This document shows, piece by piece, positions 7,937-16,832 of a DNA stretch of 34,020 nt; positions within the stretch are counted from its first letter, which is position 1; every line of letters starts with the position of its first letter. Below the pieces are notes generated by a model. That model worked only from the letters and a program-made list of their open reading frames with translations. It did not search any database and had not been told where the DNA came from. The stretch is from contig NZ_JAFBEI010000027.1 in the NCBI RefSeq assembly GCF_016908655.1, positions 1 through 34,020 on the forward strand, read 5' to 3'. A program made the translations under genes and the position numbers. The stretch is from Streptococcus saliviloxodontae (lineage in GTDB: Bacteria; Bacillota; Bacilli; Lactobacillales; Streptococcaceae).

Positions 7937-8785
7937 ATGACAATTAACTGGTTACAAGCAGCCCTCCTTGGTATTTTTGCAAGTTTGGCATCAATGCCTG
8001 GTATGGGTGGTTCAAGTATTGGTAACTACACTTTGGGACGTCCCTTAGTAGGTGGTTTGGTCTGTGGTTTGATCTTAGGGGACCTTAAAATGGGTATCCT
8101 CTGTGGGGTTGCCATGCAGGTGGTTTATATTGCCTTGGTAACTCCTGGTGGTACGGTATCTGCGGATGTTCGTGCCATCTCATACATCGGTATCCCTCTA
8201 GCTATGGTAGCGATCTCAGCTAAAGGTTTAGCAGCAGACTCTACTGAGGCTGTTAACTTGGCAACATCATTAGGAGCCCTCGTTGGTACTGTCGGGACAG
8301 TCTTGTTCTATGGTACAGCTACTATGAACTTGGTTTGGCAACATATCGGTTGGAAGGCAGTTGAAGAAGGGGATTTTAAAAAACTCTATAAAGTTGACTG
8401 GGTTTACCCATGGATTTCACACGCTATCTTCTCATTCCTACCAACTCTCATTATGGTAAAATTTGGATCTGTCGCTGTTGAAGCTATCCAAAATTACCTT
8501 CCAATGGATGGTATTGCGATGAAGACTCTCTTTACTGTAGGTGCCCTTCTTCCATGTGTGGGTATTGCTATTTTGTTGAAACAAATTGTGACAAAAGCAG
8601 TTGACTTTATTCCATTTTTTGTTGGATTCACTCTTGCTGCATCACTTGGCCTTAACTTGGTATCATGTGCAGTTATCTCACTAATCTTCGCTGTTTTGTT
8701 CTACGAAATTGACATGGCAAAACAATCACGTGCAGTGGTTTCTAGCGCTGATGTGGATTTTGATGACGATGAGGAGGATATTTAA
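7937..8785 (+). CDS. levF: PTS mannose/fructose-family enzyme IIC (LevF)
   Basis: This 282-residue membrane permease subunit of the mannose superfamily has repeated glycine-rich membrane segments such as GNYTLGRPLVGGLVCGLILGDLKMG, the IIC signature region, and about eight hydrophobic stretches. It ends with an acidic tail (DVDFDDDEEDI). With LevG it forms the sugar channel. It starts after AAAGGAGAACGG and its stop is one base before the levG start, so the two subunits are translationally coupled. Confidence 0.9.
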   Translation: MTINWLQAALLGIFASLASMPGMGGSSIGNYTLGRPLVGGLVCGLILGDLKMGILCGVAMQVVYIALVTPGGTVSADVRAISYIGIPLAMVAISAKGLAADSTEAVNLATSLGALVGTVGTVLFYGTATMNLVWQHIGWKAVEEGDFKKLYKVDWVYPWISHAIFSFLPTLIMVKFGSVAVEAIQNYLPMDGIAMKTLFTVGALLPCVGIAILLKQIVTKAVDFIPFFVGFTLAASLGLNLVSCAVISLIFAVLFYEIDMAKQSRAVVSSADVDFDDDEEDI

Positions 8786-8786
8786 G

Positions 8787-9620
8787 ATGGCAGAAAGAAA
8801 AAAAATCTCTAAAAAAACCTTAGCAAAATCATTCCATCATTGGTATTATGGTCACTTGACATGCTTCTCTCAAGAACACATGCAAACCTTTGGTTACCTT
8901 ACTTCAATGCTTCCAATCGTTGAAGAATTGTACGATACTAAGGAAGAACAAAAGGTTGCTATGCAAACTTACACAGCCTTTTTCAATACTGAACCACAGC
9001 TCGGCTCTGTCATCGTCGGTGTGACAGCAGGTTTGGAGGAAGCGCGTGCAAATGGCGATGGTGTTGATGACGAAACCATCAATGGTATGCGTGCGGGTCT
9101 GATGGGACCAGTTGCAGGTATCGGTGACTCACTTGTTGTTGGTACTCTTATTCCAGTTCTTCTCGGTATTGCTTTGGGGCTTTCTAAAGGCGGTTCACCA
9201 ATTGGTGCCATCTTCTATATCTTGGTTTGGAACCTCTTGGTTTATTTGGGAATGCGCTTTGCCTACTTCAAAGGTTATGAACTTGGTGATAGAGCGGTTG
9301 AATTCCTTGTAGGAGCTCAAGGACAAGCCATTCGCCGTGCAATTGGTATTGTCGGTGGTATGGTTATCGGTGGTGTTGCGGCAACTTGGGTTTCTGTTAA
9401 AACAGCCCTTCAGTTGGGAGATGCTAAAAAACCATACCTTGTCTTGCAAGATCAATTTGATGCTGTTTATCCAGGACTTTTAACAGCAGCATTTATCGTC
9501 TTTTGTTGGTGGTTGATGGCTAAGAAGAACGTGTCACCAAACAAGGTTATGTTGCTTTTGGTAGTGATTGCATTTATCGGTGTTCTTGTTGGCTTCTTCA
9601 ACCCAGGACTTAAATACTAA
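8787..9620 (+). CDS. levG: PTS mannose/fructose-family enzyme IID (LevG)
   Basis: This 277-residue IID subunit has a soluble N-terminal region rich in basic residues (MAERKKISKKTLAKSF) and the conserved ALGYLTSMLPI-like segment (here FGYLTSMLPIVEELY). GLMGPVAGIGDSLVVGTLIPVLLGI follows, and hydrophobic segments lie at the C-terminal end. The reading frame is open further upstream, but the ATG at 8787 is preceded by GAGGAGG inside the levF end and matches IID N-termini, so it is the true start. IID exists only in the mannose superfamily and completes the LevF-LevG membrane complex. Confidence 0.9.
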   Translation: MAERKKISKKTLAKSFHHWYYGHLTCFSQEHMQTFGYLTSMLPIVEELYDTKEEQKVAMQTYTAFFNTEPQLGSVIVGVTAGLEEARANGDGVDDETINGMRAGLMGPVAGIGDSLVVGTLIPVLLGIALGLSKGGSPIGAIFYILVWNLLVYLGMRFAYFKGYELGDRAVEFLVGAQGQAIRRAIGIVGGMVIGGVAATWVSVKTALQLGDAKKPYLVLQDQFDAVYPGLLTAAFIVFCWWLMAKKNVSPNKVMLLLVVIAFIGVLVGFFNPGLKY

Positions 9621-9641
9621 GCTGATATCTAAGGAGGTAAG

Positions 9642-9941
9642 ATGACAAAAGCAGAAATGATTCAAGGTTACGAAACTGAAATTGCTTATCAAAAACACAT
9701 GATTGATAATCTAGGACGTTGGTTTTCCTTGCTCTTTGTTCTAGCGAGTCTAGGCGTTGTCTTAACTTATCTCTACTACCAAAAAAACTTAGTGGCTGAG
9801 ATTGTGGGAATTTTGCTAGTAGTATTGGGTATTTTAGGAATGCTCCTATTTGGTTACGGTATTTACAAAGGACGCCAAAATTTAGCTAAAGTGATTGATG
9901 ATTTTGACCAAAAGGTGAAACAAATCACCACAGATAGCTAA
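9642..9941 (+). CDS. levX: Small membrane protein LevX
   Basis: This 99-residue protein has two central membrane segments (about residues 26-45 and 50-72) and charged ends. The N-terminus is MTKAEMIQGYETEIAYQK and the C-terminal helix is rich in Lys and Asp. It follows levG by 21 bases with AAGGAGG and is the last gene before a terminator. In S. mutans the levDEFG genes are followed by a small gene of the same kind, levX, of unclear function. The name is by position and size; no catalytic motif is visible. Confidence 0.75.
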   Translation: MTKAEMIQGYETEIAYQKHMIDNLGRWFSLLFVLASLGVVLTYLYYQKNLVAEIVGILLVVLGILGMLLFGYGIYKGRQNLAKVIDDFDQKVKQITTDS

Positions 9942-10032
9942 GAGACTAAGTGTGATGATGTGGCAAAGACTGGCATTGTCAGGGACTCCCCTCCCAACCA
10001 AGATGCCGACGGCTTTGCTAGAATATCATTTT

Positions 10033-10062
10033 AAAAGACTGAACGTGAGTTCGGTCTTTTTT
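10033..10062 (+). terminator. Rho-independent terminator of levDEFGX
   Basis: AAAAGACTGAAC pairs with GTTCGGTCTTTT around a GTGA loop with one G-U pair, followed by T. The 90 bases between levX and this stem show no gene. Confidence 0.9.
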
Positions 10063-10095
10063 GACACTACAAATTATCAGAATTTTAAAAAAGCA

Positions 10096-10124
10096 TTGAC
10101 TGTTACACTGAATAGGAGTAAACT
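10096..10124 (+). promoter_or_regulatory. SigA promoter of the leader peptide and ABC importer
   Basis: TTGACT (10096-10101) and TAAACT (10119-10124) are spaced by exactly 17 bases. Transcription would begin near 10131, so the leader RNA before the importer gene is about 325 bases and opens almost at once with a ribosome site and a short reading frame. Confidence 0.75.
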
Positions 10125-10154
10125 AGTAGTAATCATGAACAAGGAGGATGTAAG

Positions 10155-10223
10155 ATGTTACGACAAACGTCACGATCAGACAAAGAATTGAATAGCTATT
10201 ATTACTTTGGTTTCTTTAGATAG
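10155..10223 (+). CDS. Tyr/Phe-rich leader peptide (22 residues)
   Basis: ATG at 10155 is preceded by a perfect AAGGAGG (10141-10147) at seven bases. The frame runs 22 codons to TAG at 10221-10223 and ends SYYYFGFFR, so seven consecutive codons near the end include three Tyr and three Phe. It begins about 25 bases after the predicted transcript start and is followed immediately by alternative hairpins. This is the layout of an amino-acid attenuation leader peptide: slow charging of tRNA-Tyr or tRNA-Phe would stall the ribosome next to the first hairpin. No Trp codon is present. The peptide itself probably has no function. Confidence 0.72.
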   Translation: MLRQTSRSDKELNSYYYFGFFR

Positions 10224-10270
10224 ACGTTTGTATTGCTAGAATGGATACAGACGTCACCCATGTTTGTATC
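10223..10270 (+). promoter_or_regulatory. Mutually exclusive leader hairpins after the leader peptide
   Basis: Segment 1, GACGTTTGTAT (10223-10233), pairs with segment 2, ATACAGACGTC (10245-10255): ten Watson-Crick pairs and one G-U. Segment 2 can instead pair with segment 3, GTTTGTATC (10262-10270), through GATACAGAC (10244-10252). Segment 1 begins in the leader stop codon, so ribosome position should decide which pairing forms. Confidence 0.6.
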
Positions 10271-10299
10271 TATGAAGCTAAAGCATTTTACGATGATCC

Positions 10300-10395
10300 T
10301 AGCCGATTAGAGAGATAGTCTAACTGGTTAGGGATAAGCGCGTGAACTTTTGCGCGTCATTATAGCCGGTTAGACAGTGTCTGACTGGCTTTTTG
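10300..10395 (+). terminator. Attenuator: terminator with competing antiterminator
   Basis: The terminator stem AGCCGGTTAGA (10364-10374) with TCTGACTGGCT (10380-10390) is followed by a T run. An alternative pairs GTCTAACTGGTTA (10318-10330) with TAGCCGGTTAGAC (10363-10375), which would break the terminator. The same 10318-10330 strand can be sequestered by AGCCGATTAGA (10301-10311). This three-way competition sits 60-150 bases before the importer gene, so the terminator looks conditional. Confidence 0.65.
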
Positions 10396-10456
10396 CTTGT
10401 GATAGATAGTGTAGCGTCAGCTATTTTTAAAGAAAAAGGATTACGGAGGAAGGAAA

Positions 10457-12415
10457 ATGAAAAAAATCCTGATTGCTGTAGCTAGTTTAGCTATGGCCGG
10501 GCTTGTTTTGGCAGGGTGCTCATCCCAAACAAGCTCTAGTAAAGAGGTCACACATATTGGTATCCTCCAATATGTGGAACACCCATCCTTGTCAGCGACC
10601 CGTAAGGGCTTTGTTGAGGAGTTGGAAAAAGAGGGCTATGTTGATGGCAAGAACATTGTTATTGATTACGAAAATGCCCAAGGTGACCAGTCTAACTTGC
10701 AGACCATCGGAACTAGCCTTTTGTCAGACAATGACATGGTTCTAGGGATTGCGACACCCGCTGCTCAGTCTTTGGCTAATTTGACGACTGATAAGCCCGT
10801 ACTATTTACAGCGGTAACAGACCCTGTTTCAGCTAAATTGGTTAAGACAATGGAGAATCCAGGGGGGATGGCGACTGGTACTAGCGACATGTCACCGATT
10901 GCCAAGCAGGTTGAATTGCTTCAAAAAGTGATGCCAAAAGTGAAAAAAGTCGGCATCATGTACACAACCAACGAGCGTAACTCAGAGGTTCAGGTCGAAG
11001 AAGCAAAGAAAGTCTTTAAAGAAGCTGGTATTGAGACCGTTGTTAAAGGGATTTCATCAACCAATGATGTTCAAGACACAGCTAAGAGCTTGATGAGCCA
11101 AACTGAAGTGCTCTTTATCCCAACGGATAACACCATTGTTTCGGCGATTTCTCTTGTAACAGACTTGTCTAAAGAAACAAAAGTACCTGTTGTTGGTGGT
11201 TCGGCTGATGTTGTAGAGTCAGGAGTTCTCTTTACCTATGGTGCCAACTATAAGGCTCTAGGTCGCCAAACGGCTAAACTGGCTATTCGTCTCATGAAGG
11301 GTGAGGAAGTTAGCAAGGTTTCTGCCGAATATCCAAAAACACTAGACGTTGTGGTCAATGAAGATATGGCTAAGACCTTGGGCATCGATGTCTCAAGCAT
11401 CAAGTCTGAAAAGACTGAAACAACAGAAGCTGAGGAGACAACTAAATCCTCAACAAGTGCTTCAACGACCAAGAAATCTAGCAGTCAAACCTCTTCAAAC
11501 AAGAAAAATGCTTGGCTAGAAGTGGCTCTTTCAGCCCTTTCTCAAGGTTTACTTTGGGCAATCATGGCCATTGGTGTCTTCATCACTTTCCGTATCTTGG
11601 ATTTAGCTGACTTGACTGCTGAGGGTGCTTTCCCTCTAGGTGCAGCTTCAACAGCTATCATGATTGTCAATGGTATCAATCCTCTCCTTGCAACGCTAGG
11701 TGGTTTTGTAGCTGGTATGTTAGCAGGAGCAGTCTCTGGCTTCTTACATACTAAGATGAAGATTCCAGCCCTCTTGACAGGTATCATCACCTTGACAGCC
11801 CTCTACTCAATCAATCTTTTGGTTCTGGGTAGTTCAAACGTTTCGTTATCAGGTCAGACAACTCTTGTGACCATGGTCATGGGAACTGGCTTGTCAAAAC
11901 TTTACAGTGTTATTTTAATTGGTTTGGTCTTTGTTGCCTTTGTGATTGGACTTTTGGTTGTTCTCTTGAACACTCAGATGGGACTTGCCCTTCGTGCGAC
12001 AGGTGATAACATTGCCATGGGTGAGGCAAATGGGATCAAGGTTGATCGCATGAAAATCTTGGGTTATATGATTTCAAACGGTTTGATTGCCTTAGCTGGT
12101 TCACTTTTGGCTCAAAATAATGGCTACGCTGATATGAACATGGGAACAGGTACTATCGTTAACGGACTGGCTTCTATTATCTTGGCAGAGGTTATCGTCA
12201 AATACTTGCCGCTCGGGAAACGCCTCTGGTCAATCGTTCTTGGTTCTATCTTGTACCGCTTAGTTCTGGTTATCATTCTTGCTATGAATGTGGATGCTCA
12301 GATGTTGAAACTAGCATCAGCTATTCTTCTGGCAATCATCCTCTACGTCCCAGAAGTACGTCAAAAACTTGGTATCAAACCCTCAAAAACAGTGGCAACA
12401 GGAGGTAAAGACTAA
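10457..12415 (+). CDS. Fused substrate-binding lipoprotein and permease of a TrpX-type ABC importer
   Basis: This 652-residue protein joins two normally separate parts. Residues 1-21 are a lipoprotein signal with lipobox LAGC (C21). About 30-312 are an ABC_sub_bind (TrpX/PF04392) domain with THIGILQYVEHPSLSATRKGF. About 313-350 are a linker rich in Ser, Thr, Lys and Glu. About 352-640 are a BPD_transp_2 permease with eight or more membrane segments. The frame is unbroken, and the linker lies in the outside position needed to tether the binding domain to the channel. The ATPase gene follows with a one-base overlap. In pneumococcus the same system is three genes linked to tryptophan uptake. The leader here carries Tyr and Phe codons, so an aromatic amino acid is likely but which one is open. 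Confidence 0.85.
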   Translation: MKKILIAVASLAMAGLVLAGCSSQTSSSKEVTHIGILQYVEHPSLSATRKGFVEELEKEGYVDGKNIVIDYENAQGDQSNLQTIGTSLLSDNDMVLGIATPAAQSLANLTTDKPVLFTAVTDPVSAKLVKTMENPGGMATGTSDMSPIAKQVELLQKVMPKVKKVGIMYTTNERNSEVQVEEAKKVFKEAGIETVVKGISSTNDVQDTAKSLMSQTEVLFIPTDNTIVSAISLVTDLSKETKVPVVGGSADVVESGVLFTYGANYKALGRQTAKLAIRLMKGEEVSKVSAEYPKTLDVVVNEDMAKTLGIDVSSIKSEKTETTEAEETTKSSTSASTTKKSSSQTSSNKKNAWLEVALSALSQGLLWAIMAIGVFITFRILDLADLTAEGAFPLGAASTAIMIVNGINPLLATLGGFVAGMLAGAVSGFLHTKMKIPALLTGIITLTALYSINLLVLGSSNVSLSGQTTLVTMVMGTGLSKLYSVILIGLVFVAFVIGLLVVLLNTQMGLALRATGDNIAMGEANGIKVDRMKILGYMISNGLIALAGSLLAQNNGYADMNMGTGTIVNGLASIILAEVIVKYLPLGKRLWSIVLGSILYRLVLVIILAMNVDAQMLKLASAILLAIILYVPEVRQKLGIKPSKTVATGGKD

Positions 12416-13218
12416 TGGCATTACTTTCACTTCAACACATTAAAAAGACCTTTGAACAAGGTACTATCAATGAAAATCCCGTTCTTCGTGGTTTAGATTT
12501 GGATATTGAGCAGGGTGATTTCATCTCTGTTATCGGTGGTAACGGTGCCGGAAAATCAACCTTGATGAACTCTATCGCAGGTGTTCTTGATATTGATGAG
12601 GGAGATATTCTTTTGGAAGGACGTTCGATTCGCAAGGATTCTGTTGATGTTCGTTCAAAAGACATCAGTCGTGTTTTCCAAGACCCTCGCATGGGAACAG
12701 CAACCAATCTTTCTATTGAAGAAAATATGGCCATTGCCTACCGTCGTGGTAAGAAGCGTAGCTTTTTCAAAAAATCAATCACTGATGAAGAACGTCAAAT
12801 CTTTAGAGAGGCTCTTGTCGGACTTGGTTTGGGTCTTGAAGACCGCATGAAGACGGATGCTAACTTCCTATCCGGAGGACAACGTCAGGCATTGACGCTT
12901 GCTATGGCGACCTTGGTCCGTCCTAAGATTTTACTTTTGGATGAGCATACGGCAGCTCTTGACCCTAAAACCAGTGATATGGTCATGAATTTGACCCGCA
13001 AGTTGGTTGAGGAGCAGGAATTGACAACGCTCATGATCACCCACAATATGGAACACGCGATCGAATATGGTAACCGTTTGGTTATGCTTTATCATGGTAA
13101 AATCGTTGTTGATGTGCGTGGTGAAGAGAAGAAAAACCTCACCGTCGCTCAGTTGATGGACCTCTTCCACAAAAATAGTGGAGAAGCCCTTAATGACGAT
13201 GCTTTGGTATTGGGATAA
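12415..13218 (+). CDS. ABC importer ATP-binding protein (TrpZ-like)
   Basis: This 267-residue ATPase has Walker A GGNGAGKST (41-49), Q-loop region FQDPRMGT, signature LSGGQ (about 152), Walker B ILLLDEHTAALD and switch histidine in MITHNMEHA. The DEHTAALDPKT form of the D-loop is typical of this TrpX-associated branch. It overlaps the fused permease gene by one base (TAATG), with GGAGG just before, so the two are coupled. It would power the aromatic amino-acid importer encoded with it. A terminator follows directly, ending a two-gene operon. Confidence 0.88.
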   Translation: MALLSLQHIKKTFEQGTINENPVLRGLDLDIEQGDFISVIGGNGAGKSTLMNSIAGVLDIDEGDILLEGRSIRKDSVDVRSKDISRVFQDPRMGTATNLSIEENMAIAYRRGKKRSFFKKSITDEERQIFREALVGLGLGLEDRMKTDANFLSGGQRQALTLAMATLVRPKILLLDEHTAALDPKTSDMVMNLTRKLVEEQELTTLMITHNMEHAIEYGNRLVMLYHGKIVVDVRGEEKKNLTVAQLMDLFHKNSGEALNDDALVLG

Positions 13219-13228
13219 TTTAGCTATT

Positions 13229-13265
13229 AAAAAGTGAGTTTGGCAGTTGCTGAACTCACTTTTTT
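13229..13265 (+). terminator. Rho-independent terminator of the ABC importer operon
   Basis: AAAAAGTGAGTT and AACTCACTTTTT form a 12-bp perfect stem around TGGCAGTTGCTG, with the T run inside the right arm. Confidence 0.9.
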
Positions 13266-13320
13266 ACAGTAGTCAAATCCATCAAATCGTGTTAGACTAG
13301 CATAAAGAAAGGTGGTTTCT

Positions 13321-13860
13321 ATGCGTTATTGTTTACTATTGAGAGGGATAAATGTTGGTGGCAGAAATAAGGTAGTCATGGCAGAGCTTAAGGCTCTCTT
13401 GACGGCTCAAGGATATGAAGAGGTGGCATCTTATATCAATAGTGGCAATCTTTTTCTGACCTCTTCTAAAGCAGAGCCTGACTTGAGACAGGAATTGAAG
13501 AATTTGTTGGCGCAGCACTACCCTTTTGTGGCTCAATTTAGCCTATTCAGTCAGGAAGCTTATGAAGTGGAGCGCCAGCAATTGCCAACTTGGTGGCAAG
13601 AGGATTTGGCAAGAAAGGACGCGCTTTTTTATACTCAGACGGTGACTAAGGAGCTTTTAGAGCAGGAGTTGGCTAATCTAAACCTCGGTGACGAGGTGCT
13701 TTATTTTGGAGACTTGGCAGCTTACTGGGGCAAGTACGATGAGAAAACGTACGCTCAGACAGTCTACCACAAACAGTTTGCCAAAACTAAAAGTTACAAA
13801 CAGGTCACCATTCGCAATCACAAGACCTTTGCGAAGTTAGCGGATTTTTTGGCACAATAG
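13321..13860 (+). CDS. DUF1697-family protein
   Basis: This 179-residue protein has the unmistakable DUF1697 opening, MRYCLLLRGINVGGRNKVVMAEL, and the segment VASYINSGNLFLTS. The family is widespread and small, and its function is not established. The frame is open to a GTG at 13312, but AGAAAGG at 13306-13312 is correctly spaced for ATG 13321. It stands alone between a terminator and the groESL promoter, so it is probably monocistronic. Confidence 0.85.
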   Translation: MRYCLLLRGINVGGRNKVVMAELKALLTAQGYEEVASYINSGNLFLTSSKAEPDLRQELKNLLAQHYPFVAQFSLFSQEAYEVERQQLPTWWQEDLARKDALFYTQTVTKELLEQELANLNLGDEVLYFGDLAAYWGKYDEKTYAQTVYHKQFAKTKSYKQVTIRNHKTFAKLADFLAQ

Positions 13861-13887
13861 CTACGCTTTTAAAAGGCACTCTTTTCT

Positions 13888-13916
13888 TTTGACTATTTTT
13901 GACCAAGTGATATAAT
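13888..13916 (+). promoter_or_regulatory. groESL promoter with CtsR operator
   Basis: TTGACT (13889-13894) and TATAAT (13911-13916) are spaced by 16 bases. TTTGACT-ATT-TTTGACC (13888-13904) is the heptad direct repeat recognised by the stress repressor CtsR, read on the complementary strand, and it covers the -35. Confidence 0.85.
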
Positions 13917-13930
13917 AAGATTTGTAGAAA

Positions 13931-13957
13931 TTAGCACTCGATAGATAAGAGTGCTAA
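13931..13957. promoter_or_regulatory. CIRCE operator (HrcA site)
   Basis: TTAGCACTC, nine bases, GAGTGCTAA is the perfect CIRCE inverted repeat, placed between the groESL promoter and groES. HrcA binding here represses chaperonin synthesis in the absence of heat stress. With the CtsR box just upstream, the operon is under double repression. Confidence 0.97.
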
Positions 13958-13985
13958 AACAACTGAAAAATGGGAGGTAAGTCTA

Positions 13986-15913
<1,928 letters not shown>

Positions 15914-16003
15914 AAAAATAAAAACTGAGTTTTAGCTTATTTTAAGGAAGACCTTATATACTATAACCATCCTAAAACTTTTCTTTTTCATAAATCTCCT
16001 GGA

Positions 16004-16036
16004 AGTCTCAACTCATACGAGTTGGGGCTTTCTTTT
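16004..16036 (+). terminator. Rho-independent terminator of groESL
   Basis: AGTCTCAACTC and GAGTTGGGGCT pair with two G-U pairs around ATAC, followed by TTCTTTT. Confidence 0.8.
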
Positions 16037-16065
16037 GGTTGTTCCTCGAAAAAAGGTGGTTTTTA

Positions 16066-16074
16066 TGTTAGAAT
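16066..16074 (+). promoter_or_regulatory. Candidate extended -10 promoter for polC
   Basis: TGTTAGAAT is an extended -10 (TGnTAGAAT). No good -35 lies at the usual distance, so the assignment is tentative. It is the only promoter-like site I see between the groEL terminator and the hairpin array. Confidence 0.4.
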
Positions 16075-16120
16075 GAAAAGACTAAGTCGATGTTAGAGGG
16101 TATATCGTCAATTCGGAAAG

Positions 16121-16820
16121 GCCCTTTGTATCATATTTATTCGAACACAGGCTACGGACTTTGTCAAAAAGATAAATCTTCCTAGATGCTTTAGCATCTT
16201 CGTCAGATTTCCTATTTTGACGGTGTCCGCTTAACGCCTTTTGTATCATGTTTATTCGAACACGCCCTGAACACTGTGCAAAAAAGATAAACTTCCTAGT
16301 GTCTTTCGACACAGCGTCAGTTTCCTATTTTTGCTTTGTGTTCTACGGGCTTTGTATCATGTTTTTTCGAACACAGCCGAAACGCTGTGTGAAAAAGATA
16401 AATCTTCCTAGACGCAAGCGTCTTCGTCGGATTTCCTATTTTCACTTTGCGTTTTGCGGCTTTTGTATCATAGAATTTGAACACGGGACTAATTTTCTAG
16501 AAGAAAAGATGAACTTCTCTGTGTCTTTCGACACAGCGTTAGTTCCCTATTTCTTTACGAAAATTTCCAGCAAGCTGGACTGTCCCTTTGTATCATGTAT
16601 TTGAACACAGCCGAAACGCTGTGTGAAAAAGATAAATCTTCCTAGATGCAAGCGTCTTCGTCAGATTTCCTATTTTCACTTTGCGTTTTACGGCTTTTGT
16701 ATCATGTTTATTTGAACACGGGCTAAAAAGCTATTGAAAAAGATGAGCCGGCTAGAAAATCAGGATTTTCTGCCTTCTCCCTATTTTCATACGCTTTTAT
16801 AACGCCCTTTGTATCATAAA
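16121..16820 (+). repeat. Tandem array of six covarying hairpin elements
   Basis: Six units lie at 16150-16238, 16264-16350, 16376-16460, 16485-16586, 16610-16694 and 16720-16807, starting every 109-125 bases. They are joined by linkers close to TTTGTATCATGTTTATT then CGAACAC; a truncated unit end precedes them at 16121. Each unit folds on itself: a closing stem, a second stem, an A-rich strand (AAAAAGAT) opposite CCTATTTT, a third stem, an internal loop, and an apical hairpin. Stem sequences change between units with pairing kept: closing pairs are GGC/GCC, GCCC/GGGC, GCCG/CGGC, GGGAC/GTCCC; apical stems are GATGC/GCATC, GTGTC/GACAC, GACGC/GCGTC. Unit 4 has an extra CCAGC/GCTGG hairpin in its right arm. 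Confidence 0.85.
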
Positions 16821-16832
16821 TTAGGAGTTGTC

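Larger units (their letters stand above)
15914..16832 (+). other. groEL-polC intergenic region; long polC leader
   Basis: This 919-base stretch has no credible protein gene. It holds the groEL terminator (16004-16036), an extended -10 promoter (16066-16074), and from 16121 a tandem array of hairpin units that runs to 24 bases before the polC start. If the promoter is real, the array is transcribed as a polC leader of about 750 bases. Confidence 0.6.

Noticed and set aside
8709..8786. N-terminal extension of LevG overlapping levF
   Set aside because: The extension is in an alternate frame of levF; GAGGAGG and family length support ATG 8787.
9952..10191. A 79-codon open frame after levX
   Set aside because: It runs through the levDEFGX terminator, a good promoter and the leader-peptide start, has no ribosome site and shows no protein-like composition.
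10224..10456. T-box riboswitch before the aromatic ABC importer
   Set aside because: The hairpin pattern and amino-acid context suggested it, but no T-box sequence resembling TGGNACCGCG is present, and a leader peptide explains the layout better.
15914..15960. Immediate terminator after the groEL stop
   Set aside because: The A/T-rich stretch has no strong stem; the better terminator is at 16004-16036.
16248..16604. A 118-codon open frame across the hairpin array
   Set aside because: It has no ribosome site, and its repeated aromatic-rich translation simply follows the repeat units; the opposite strand is also open for the same reason.
16121..16820. Regularly spaced repeats that could be a CRISPR array
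   Set aside because: The conserved parts are not identical 25-40 base repeats, the intervening parts are self-complementary and not unique spacers, and no cas genes are nearby.
16809..16832. Upstream extension of PolC from a TTG codon
   Set aside because: Those codons are the conserved hairpin tail, and AGGAG is properly spaced only for ATG 16833.
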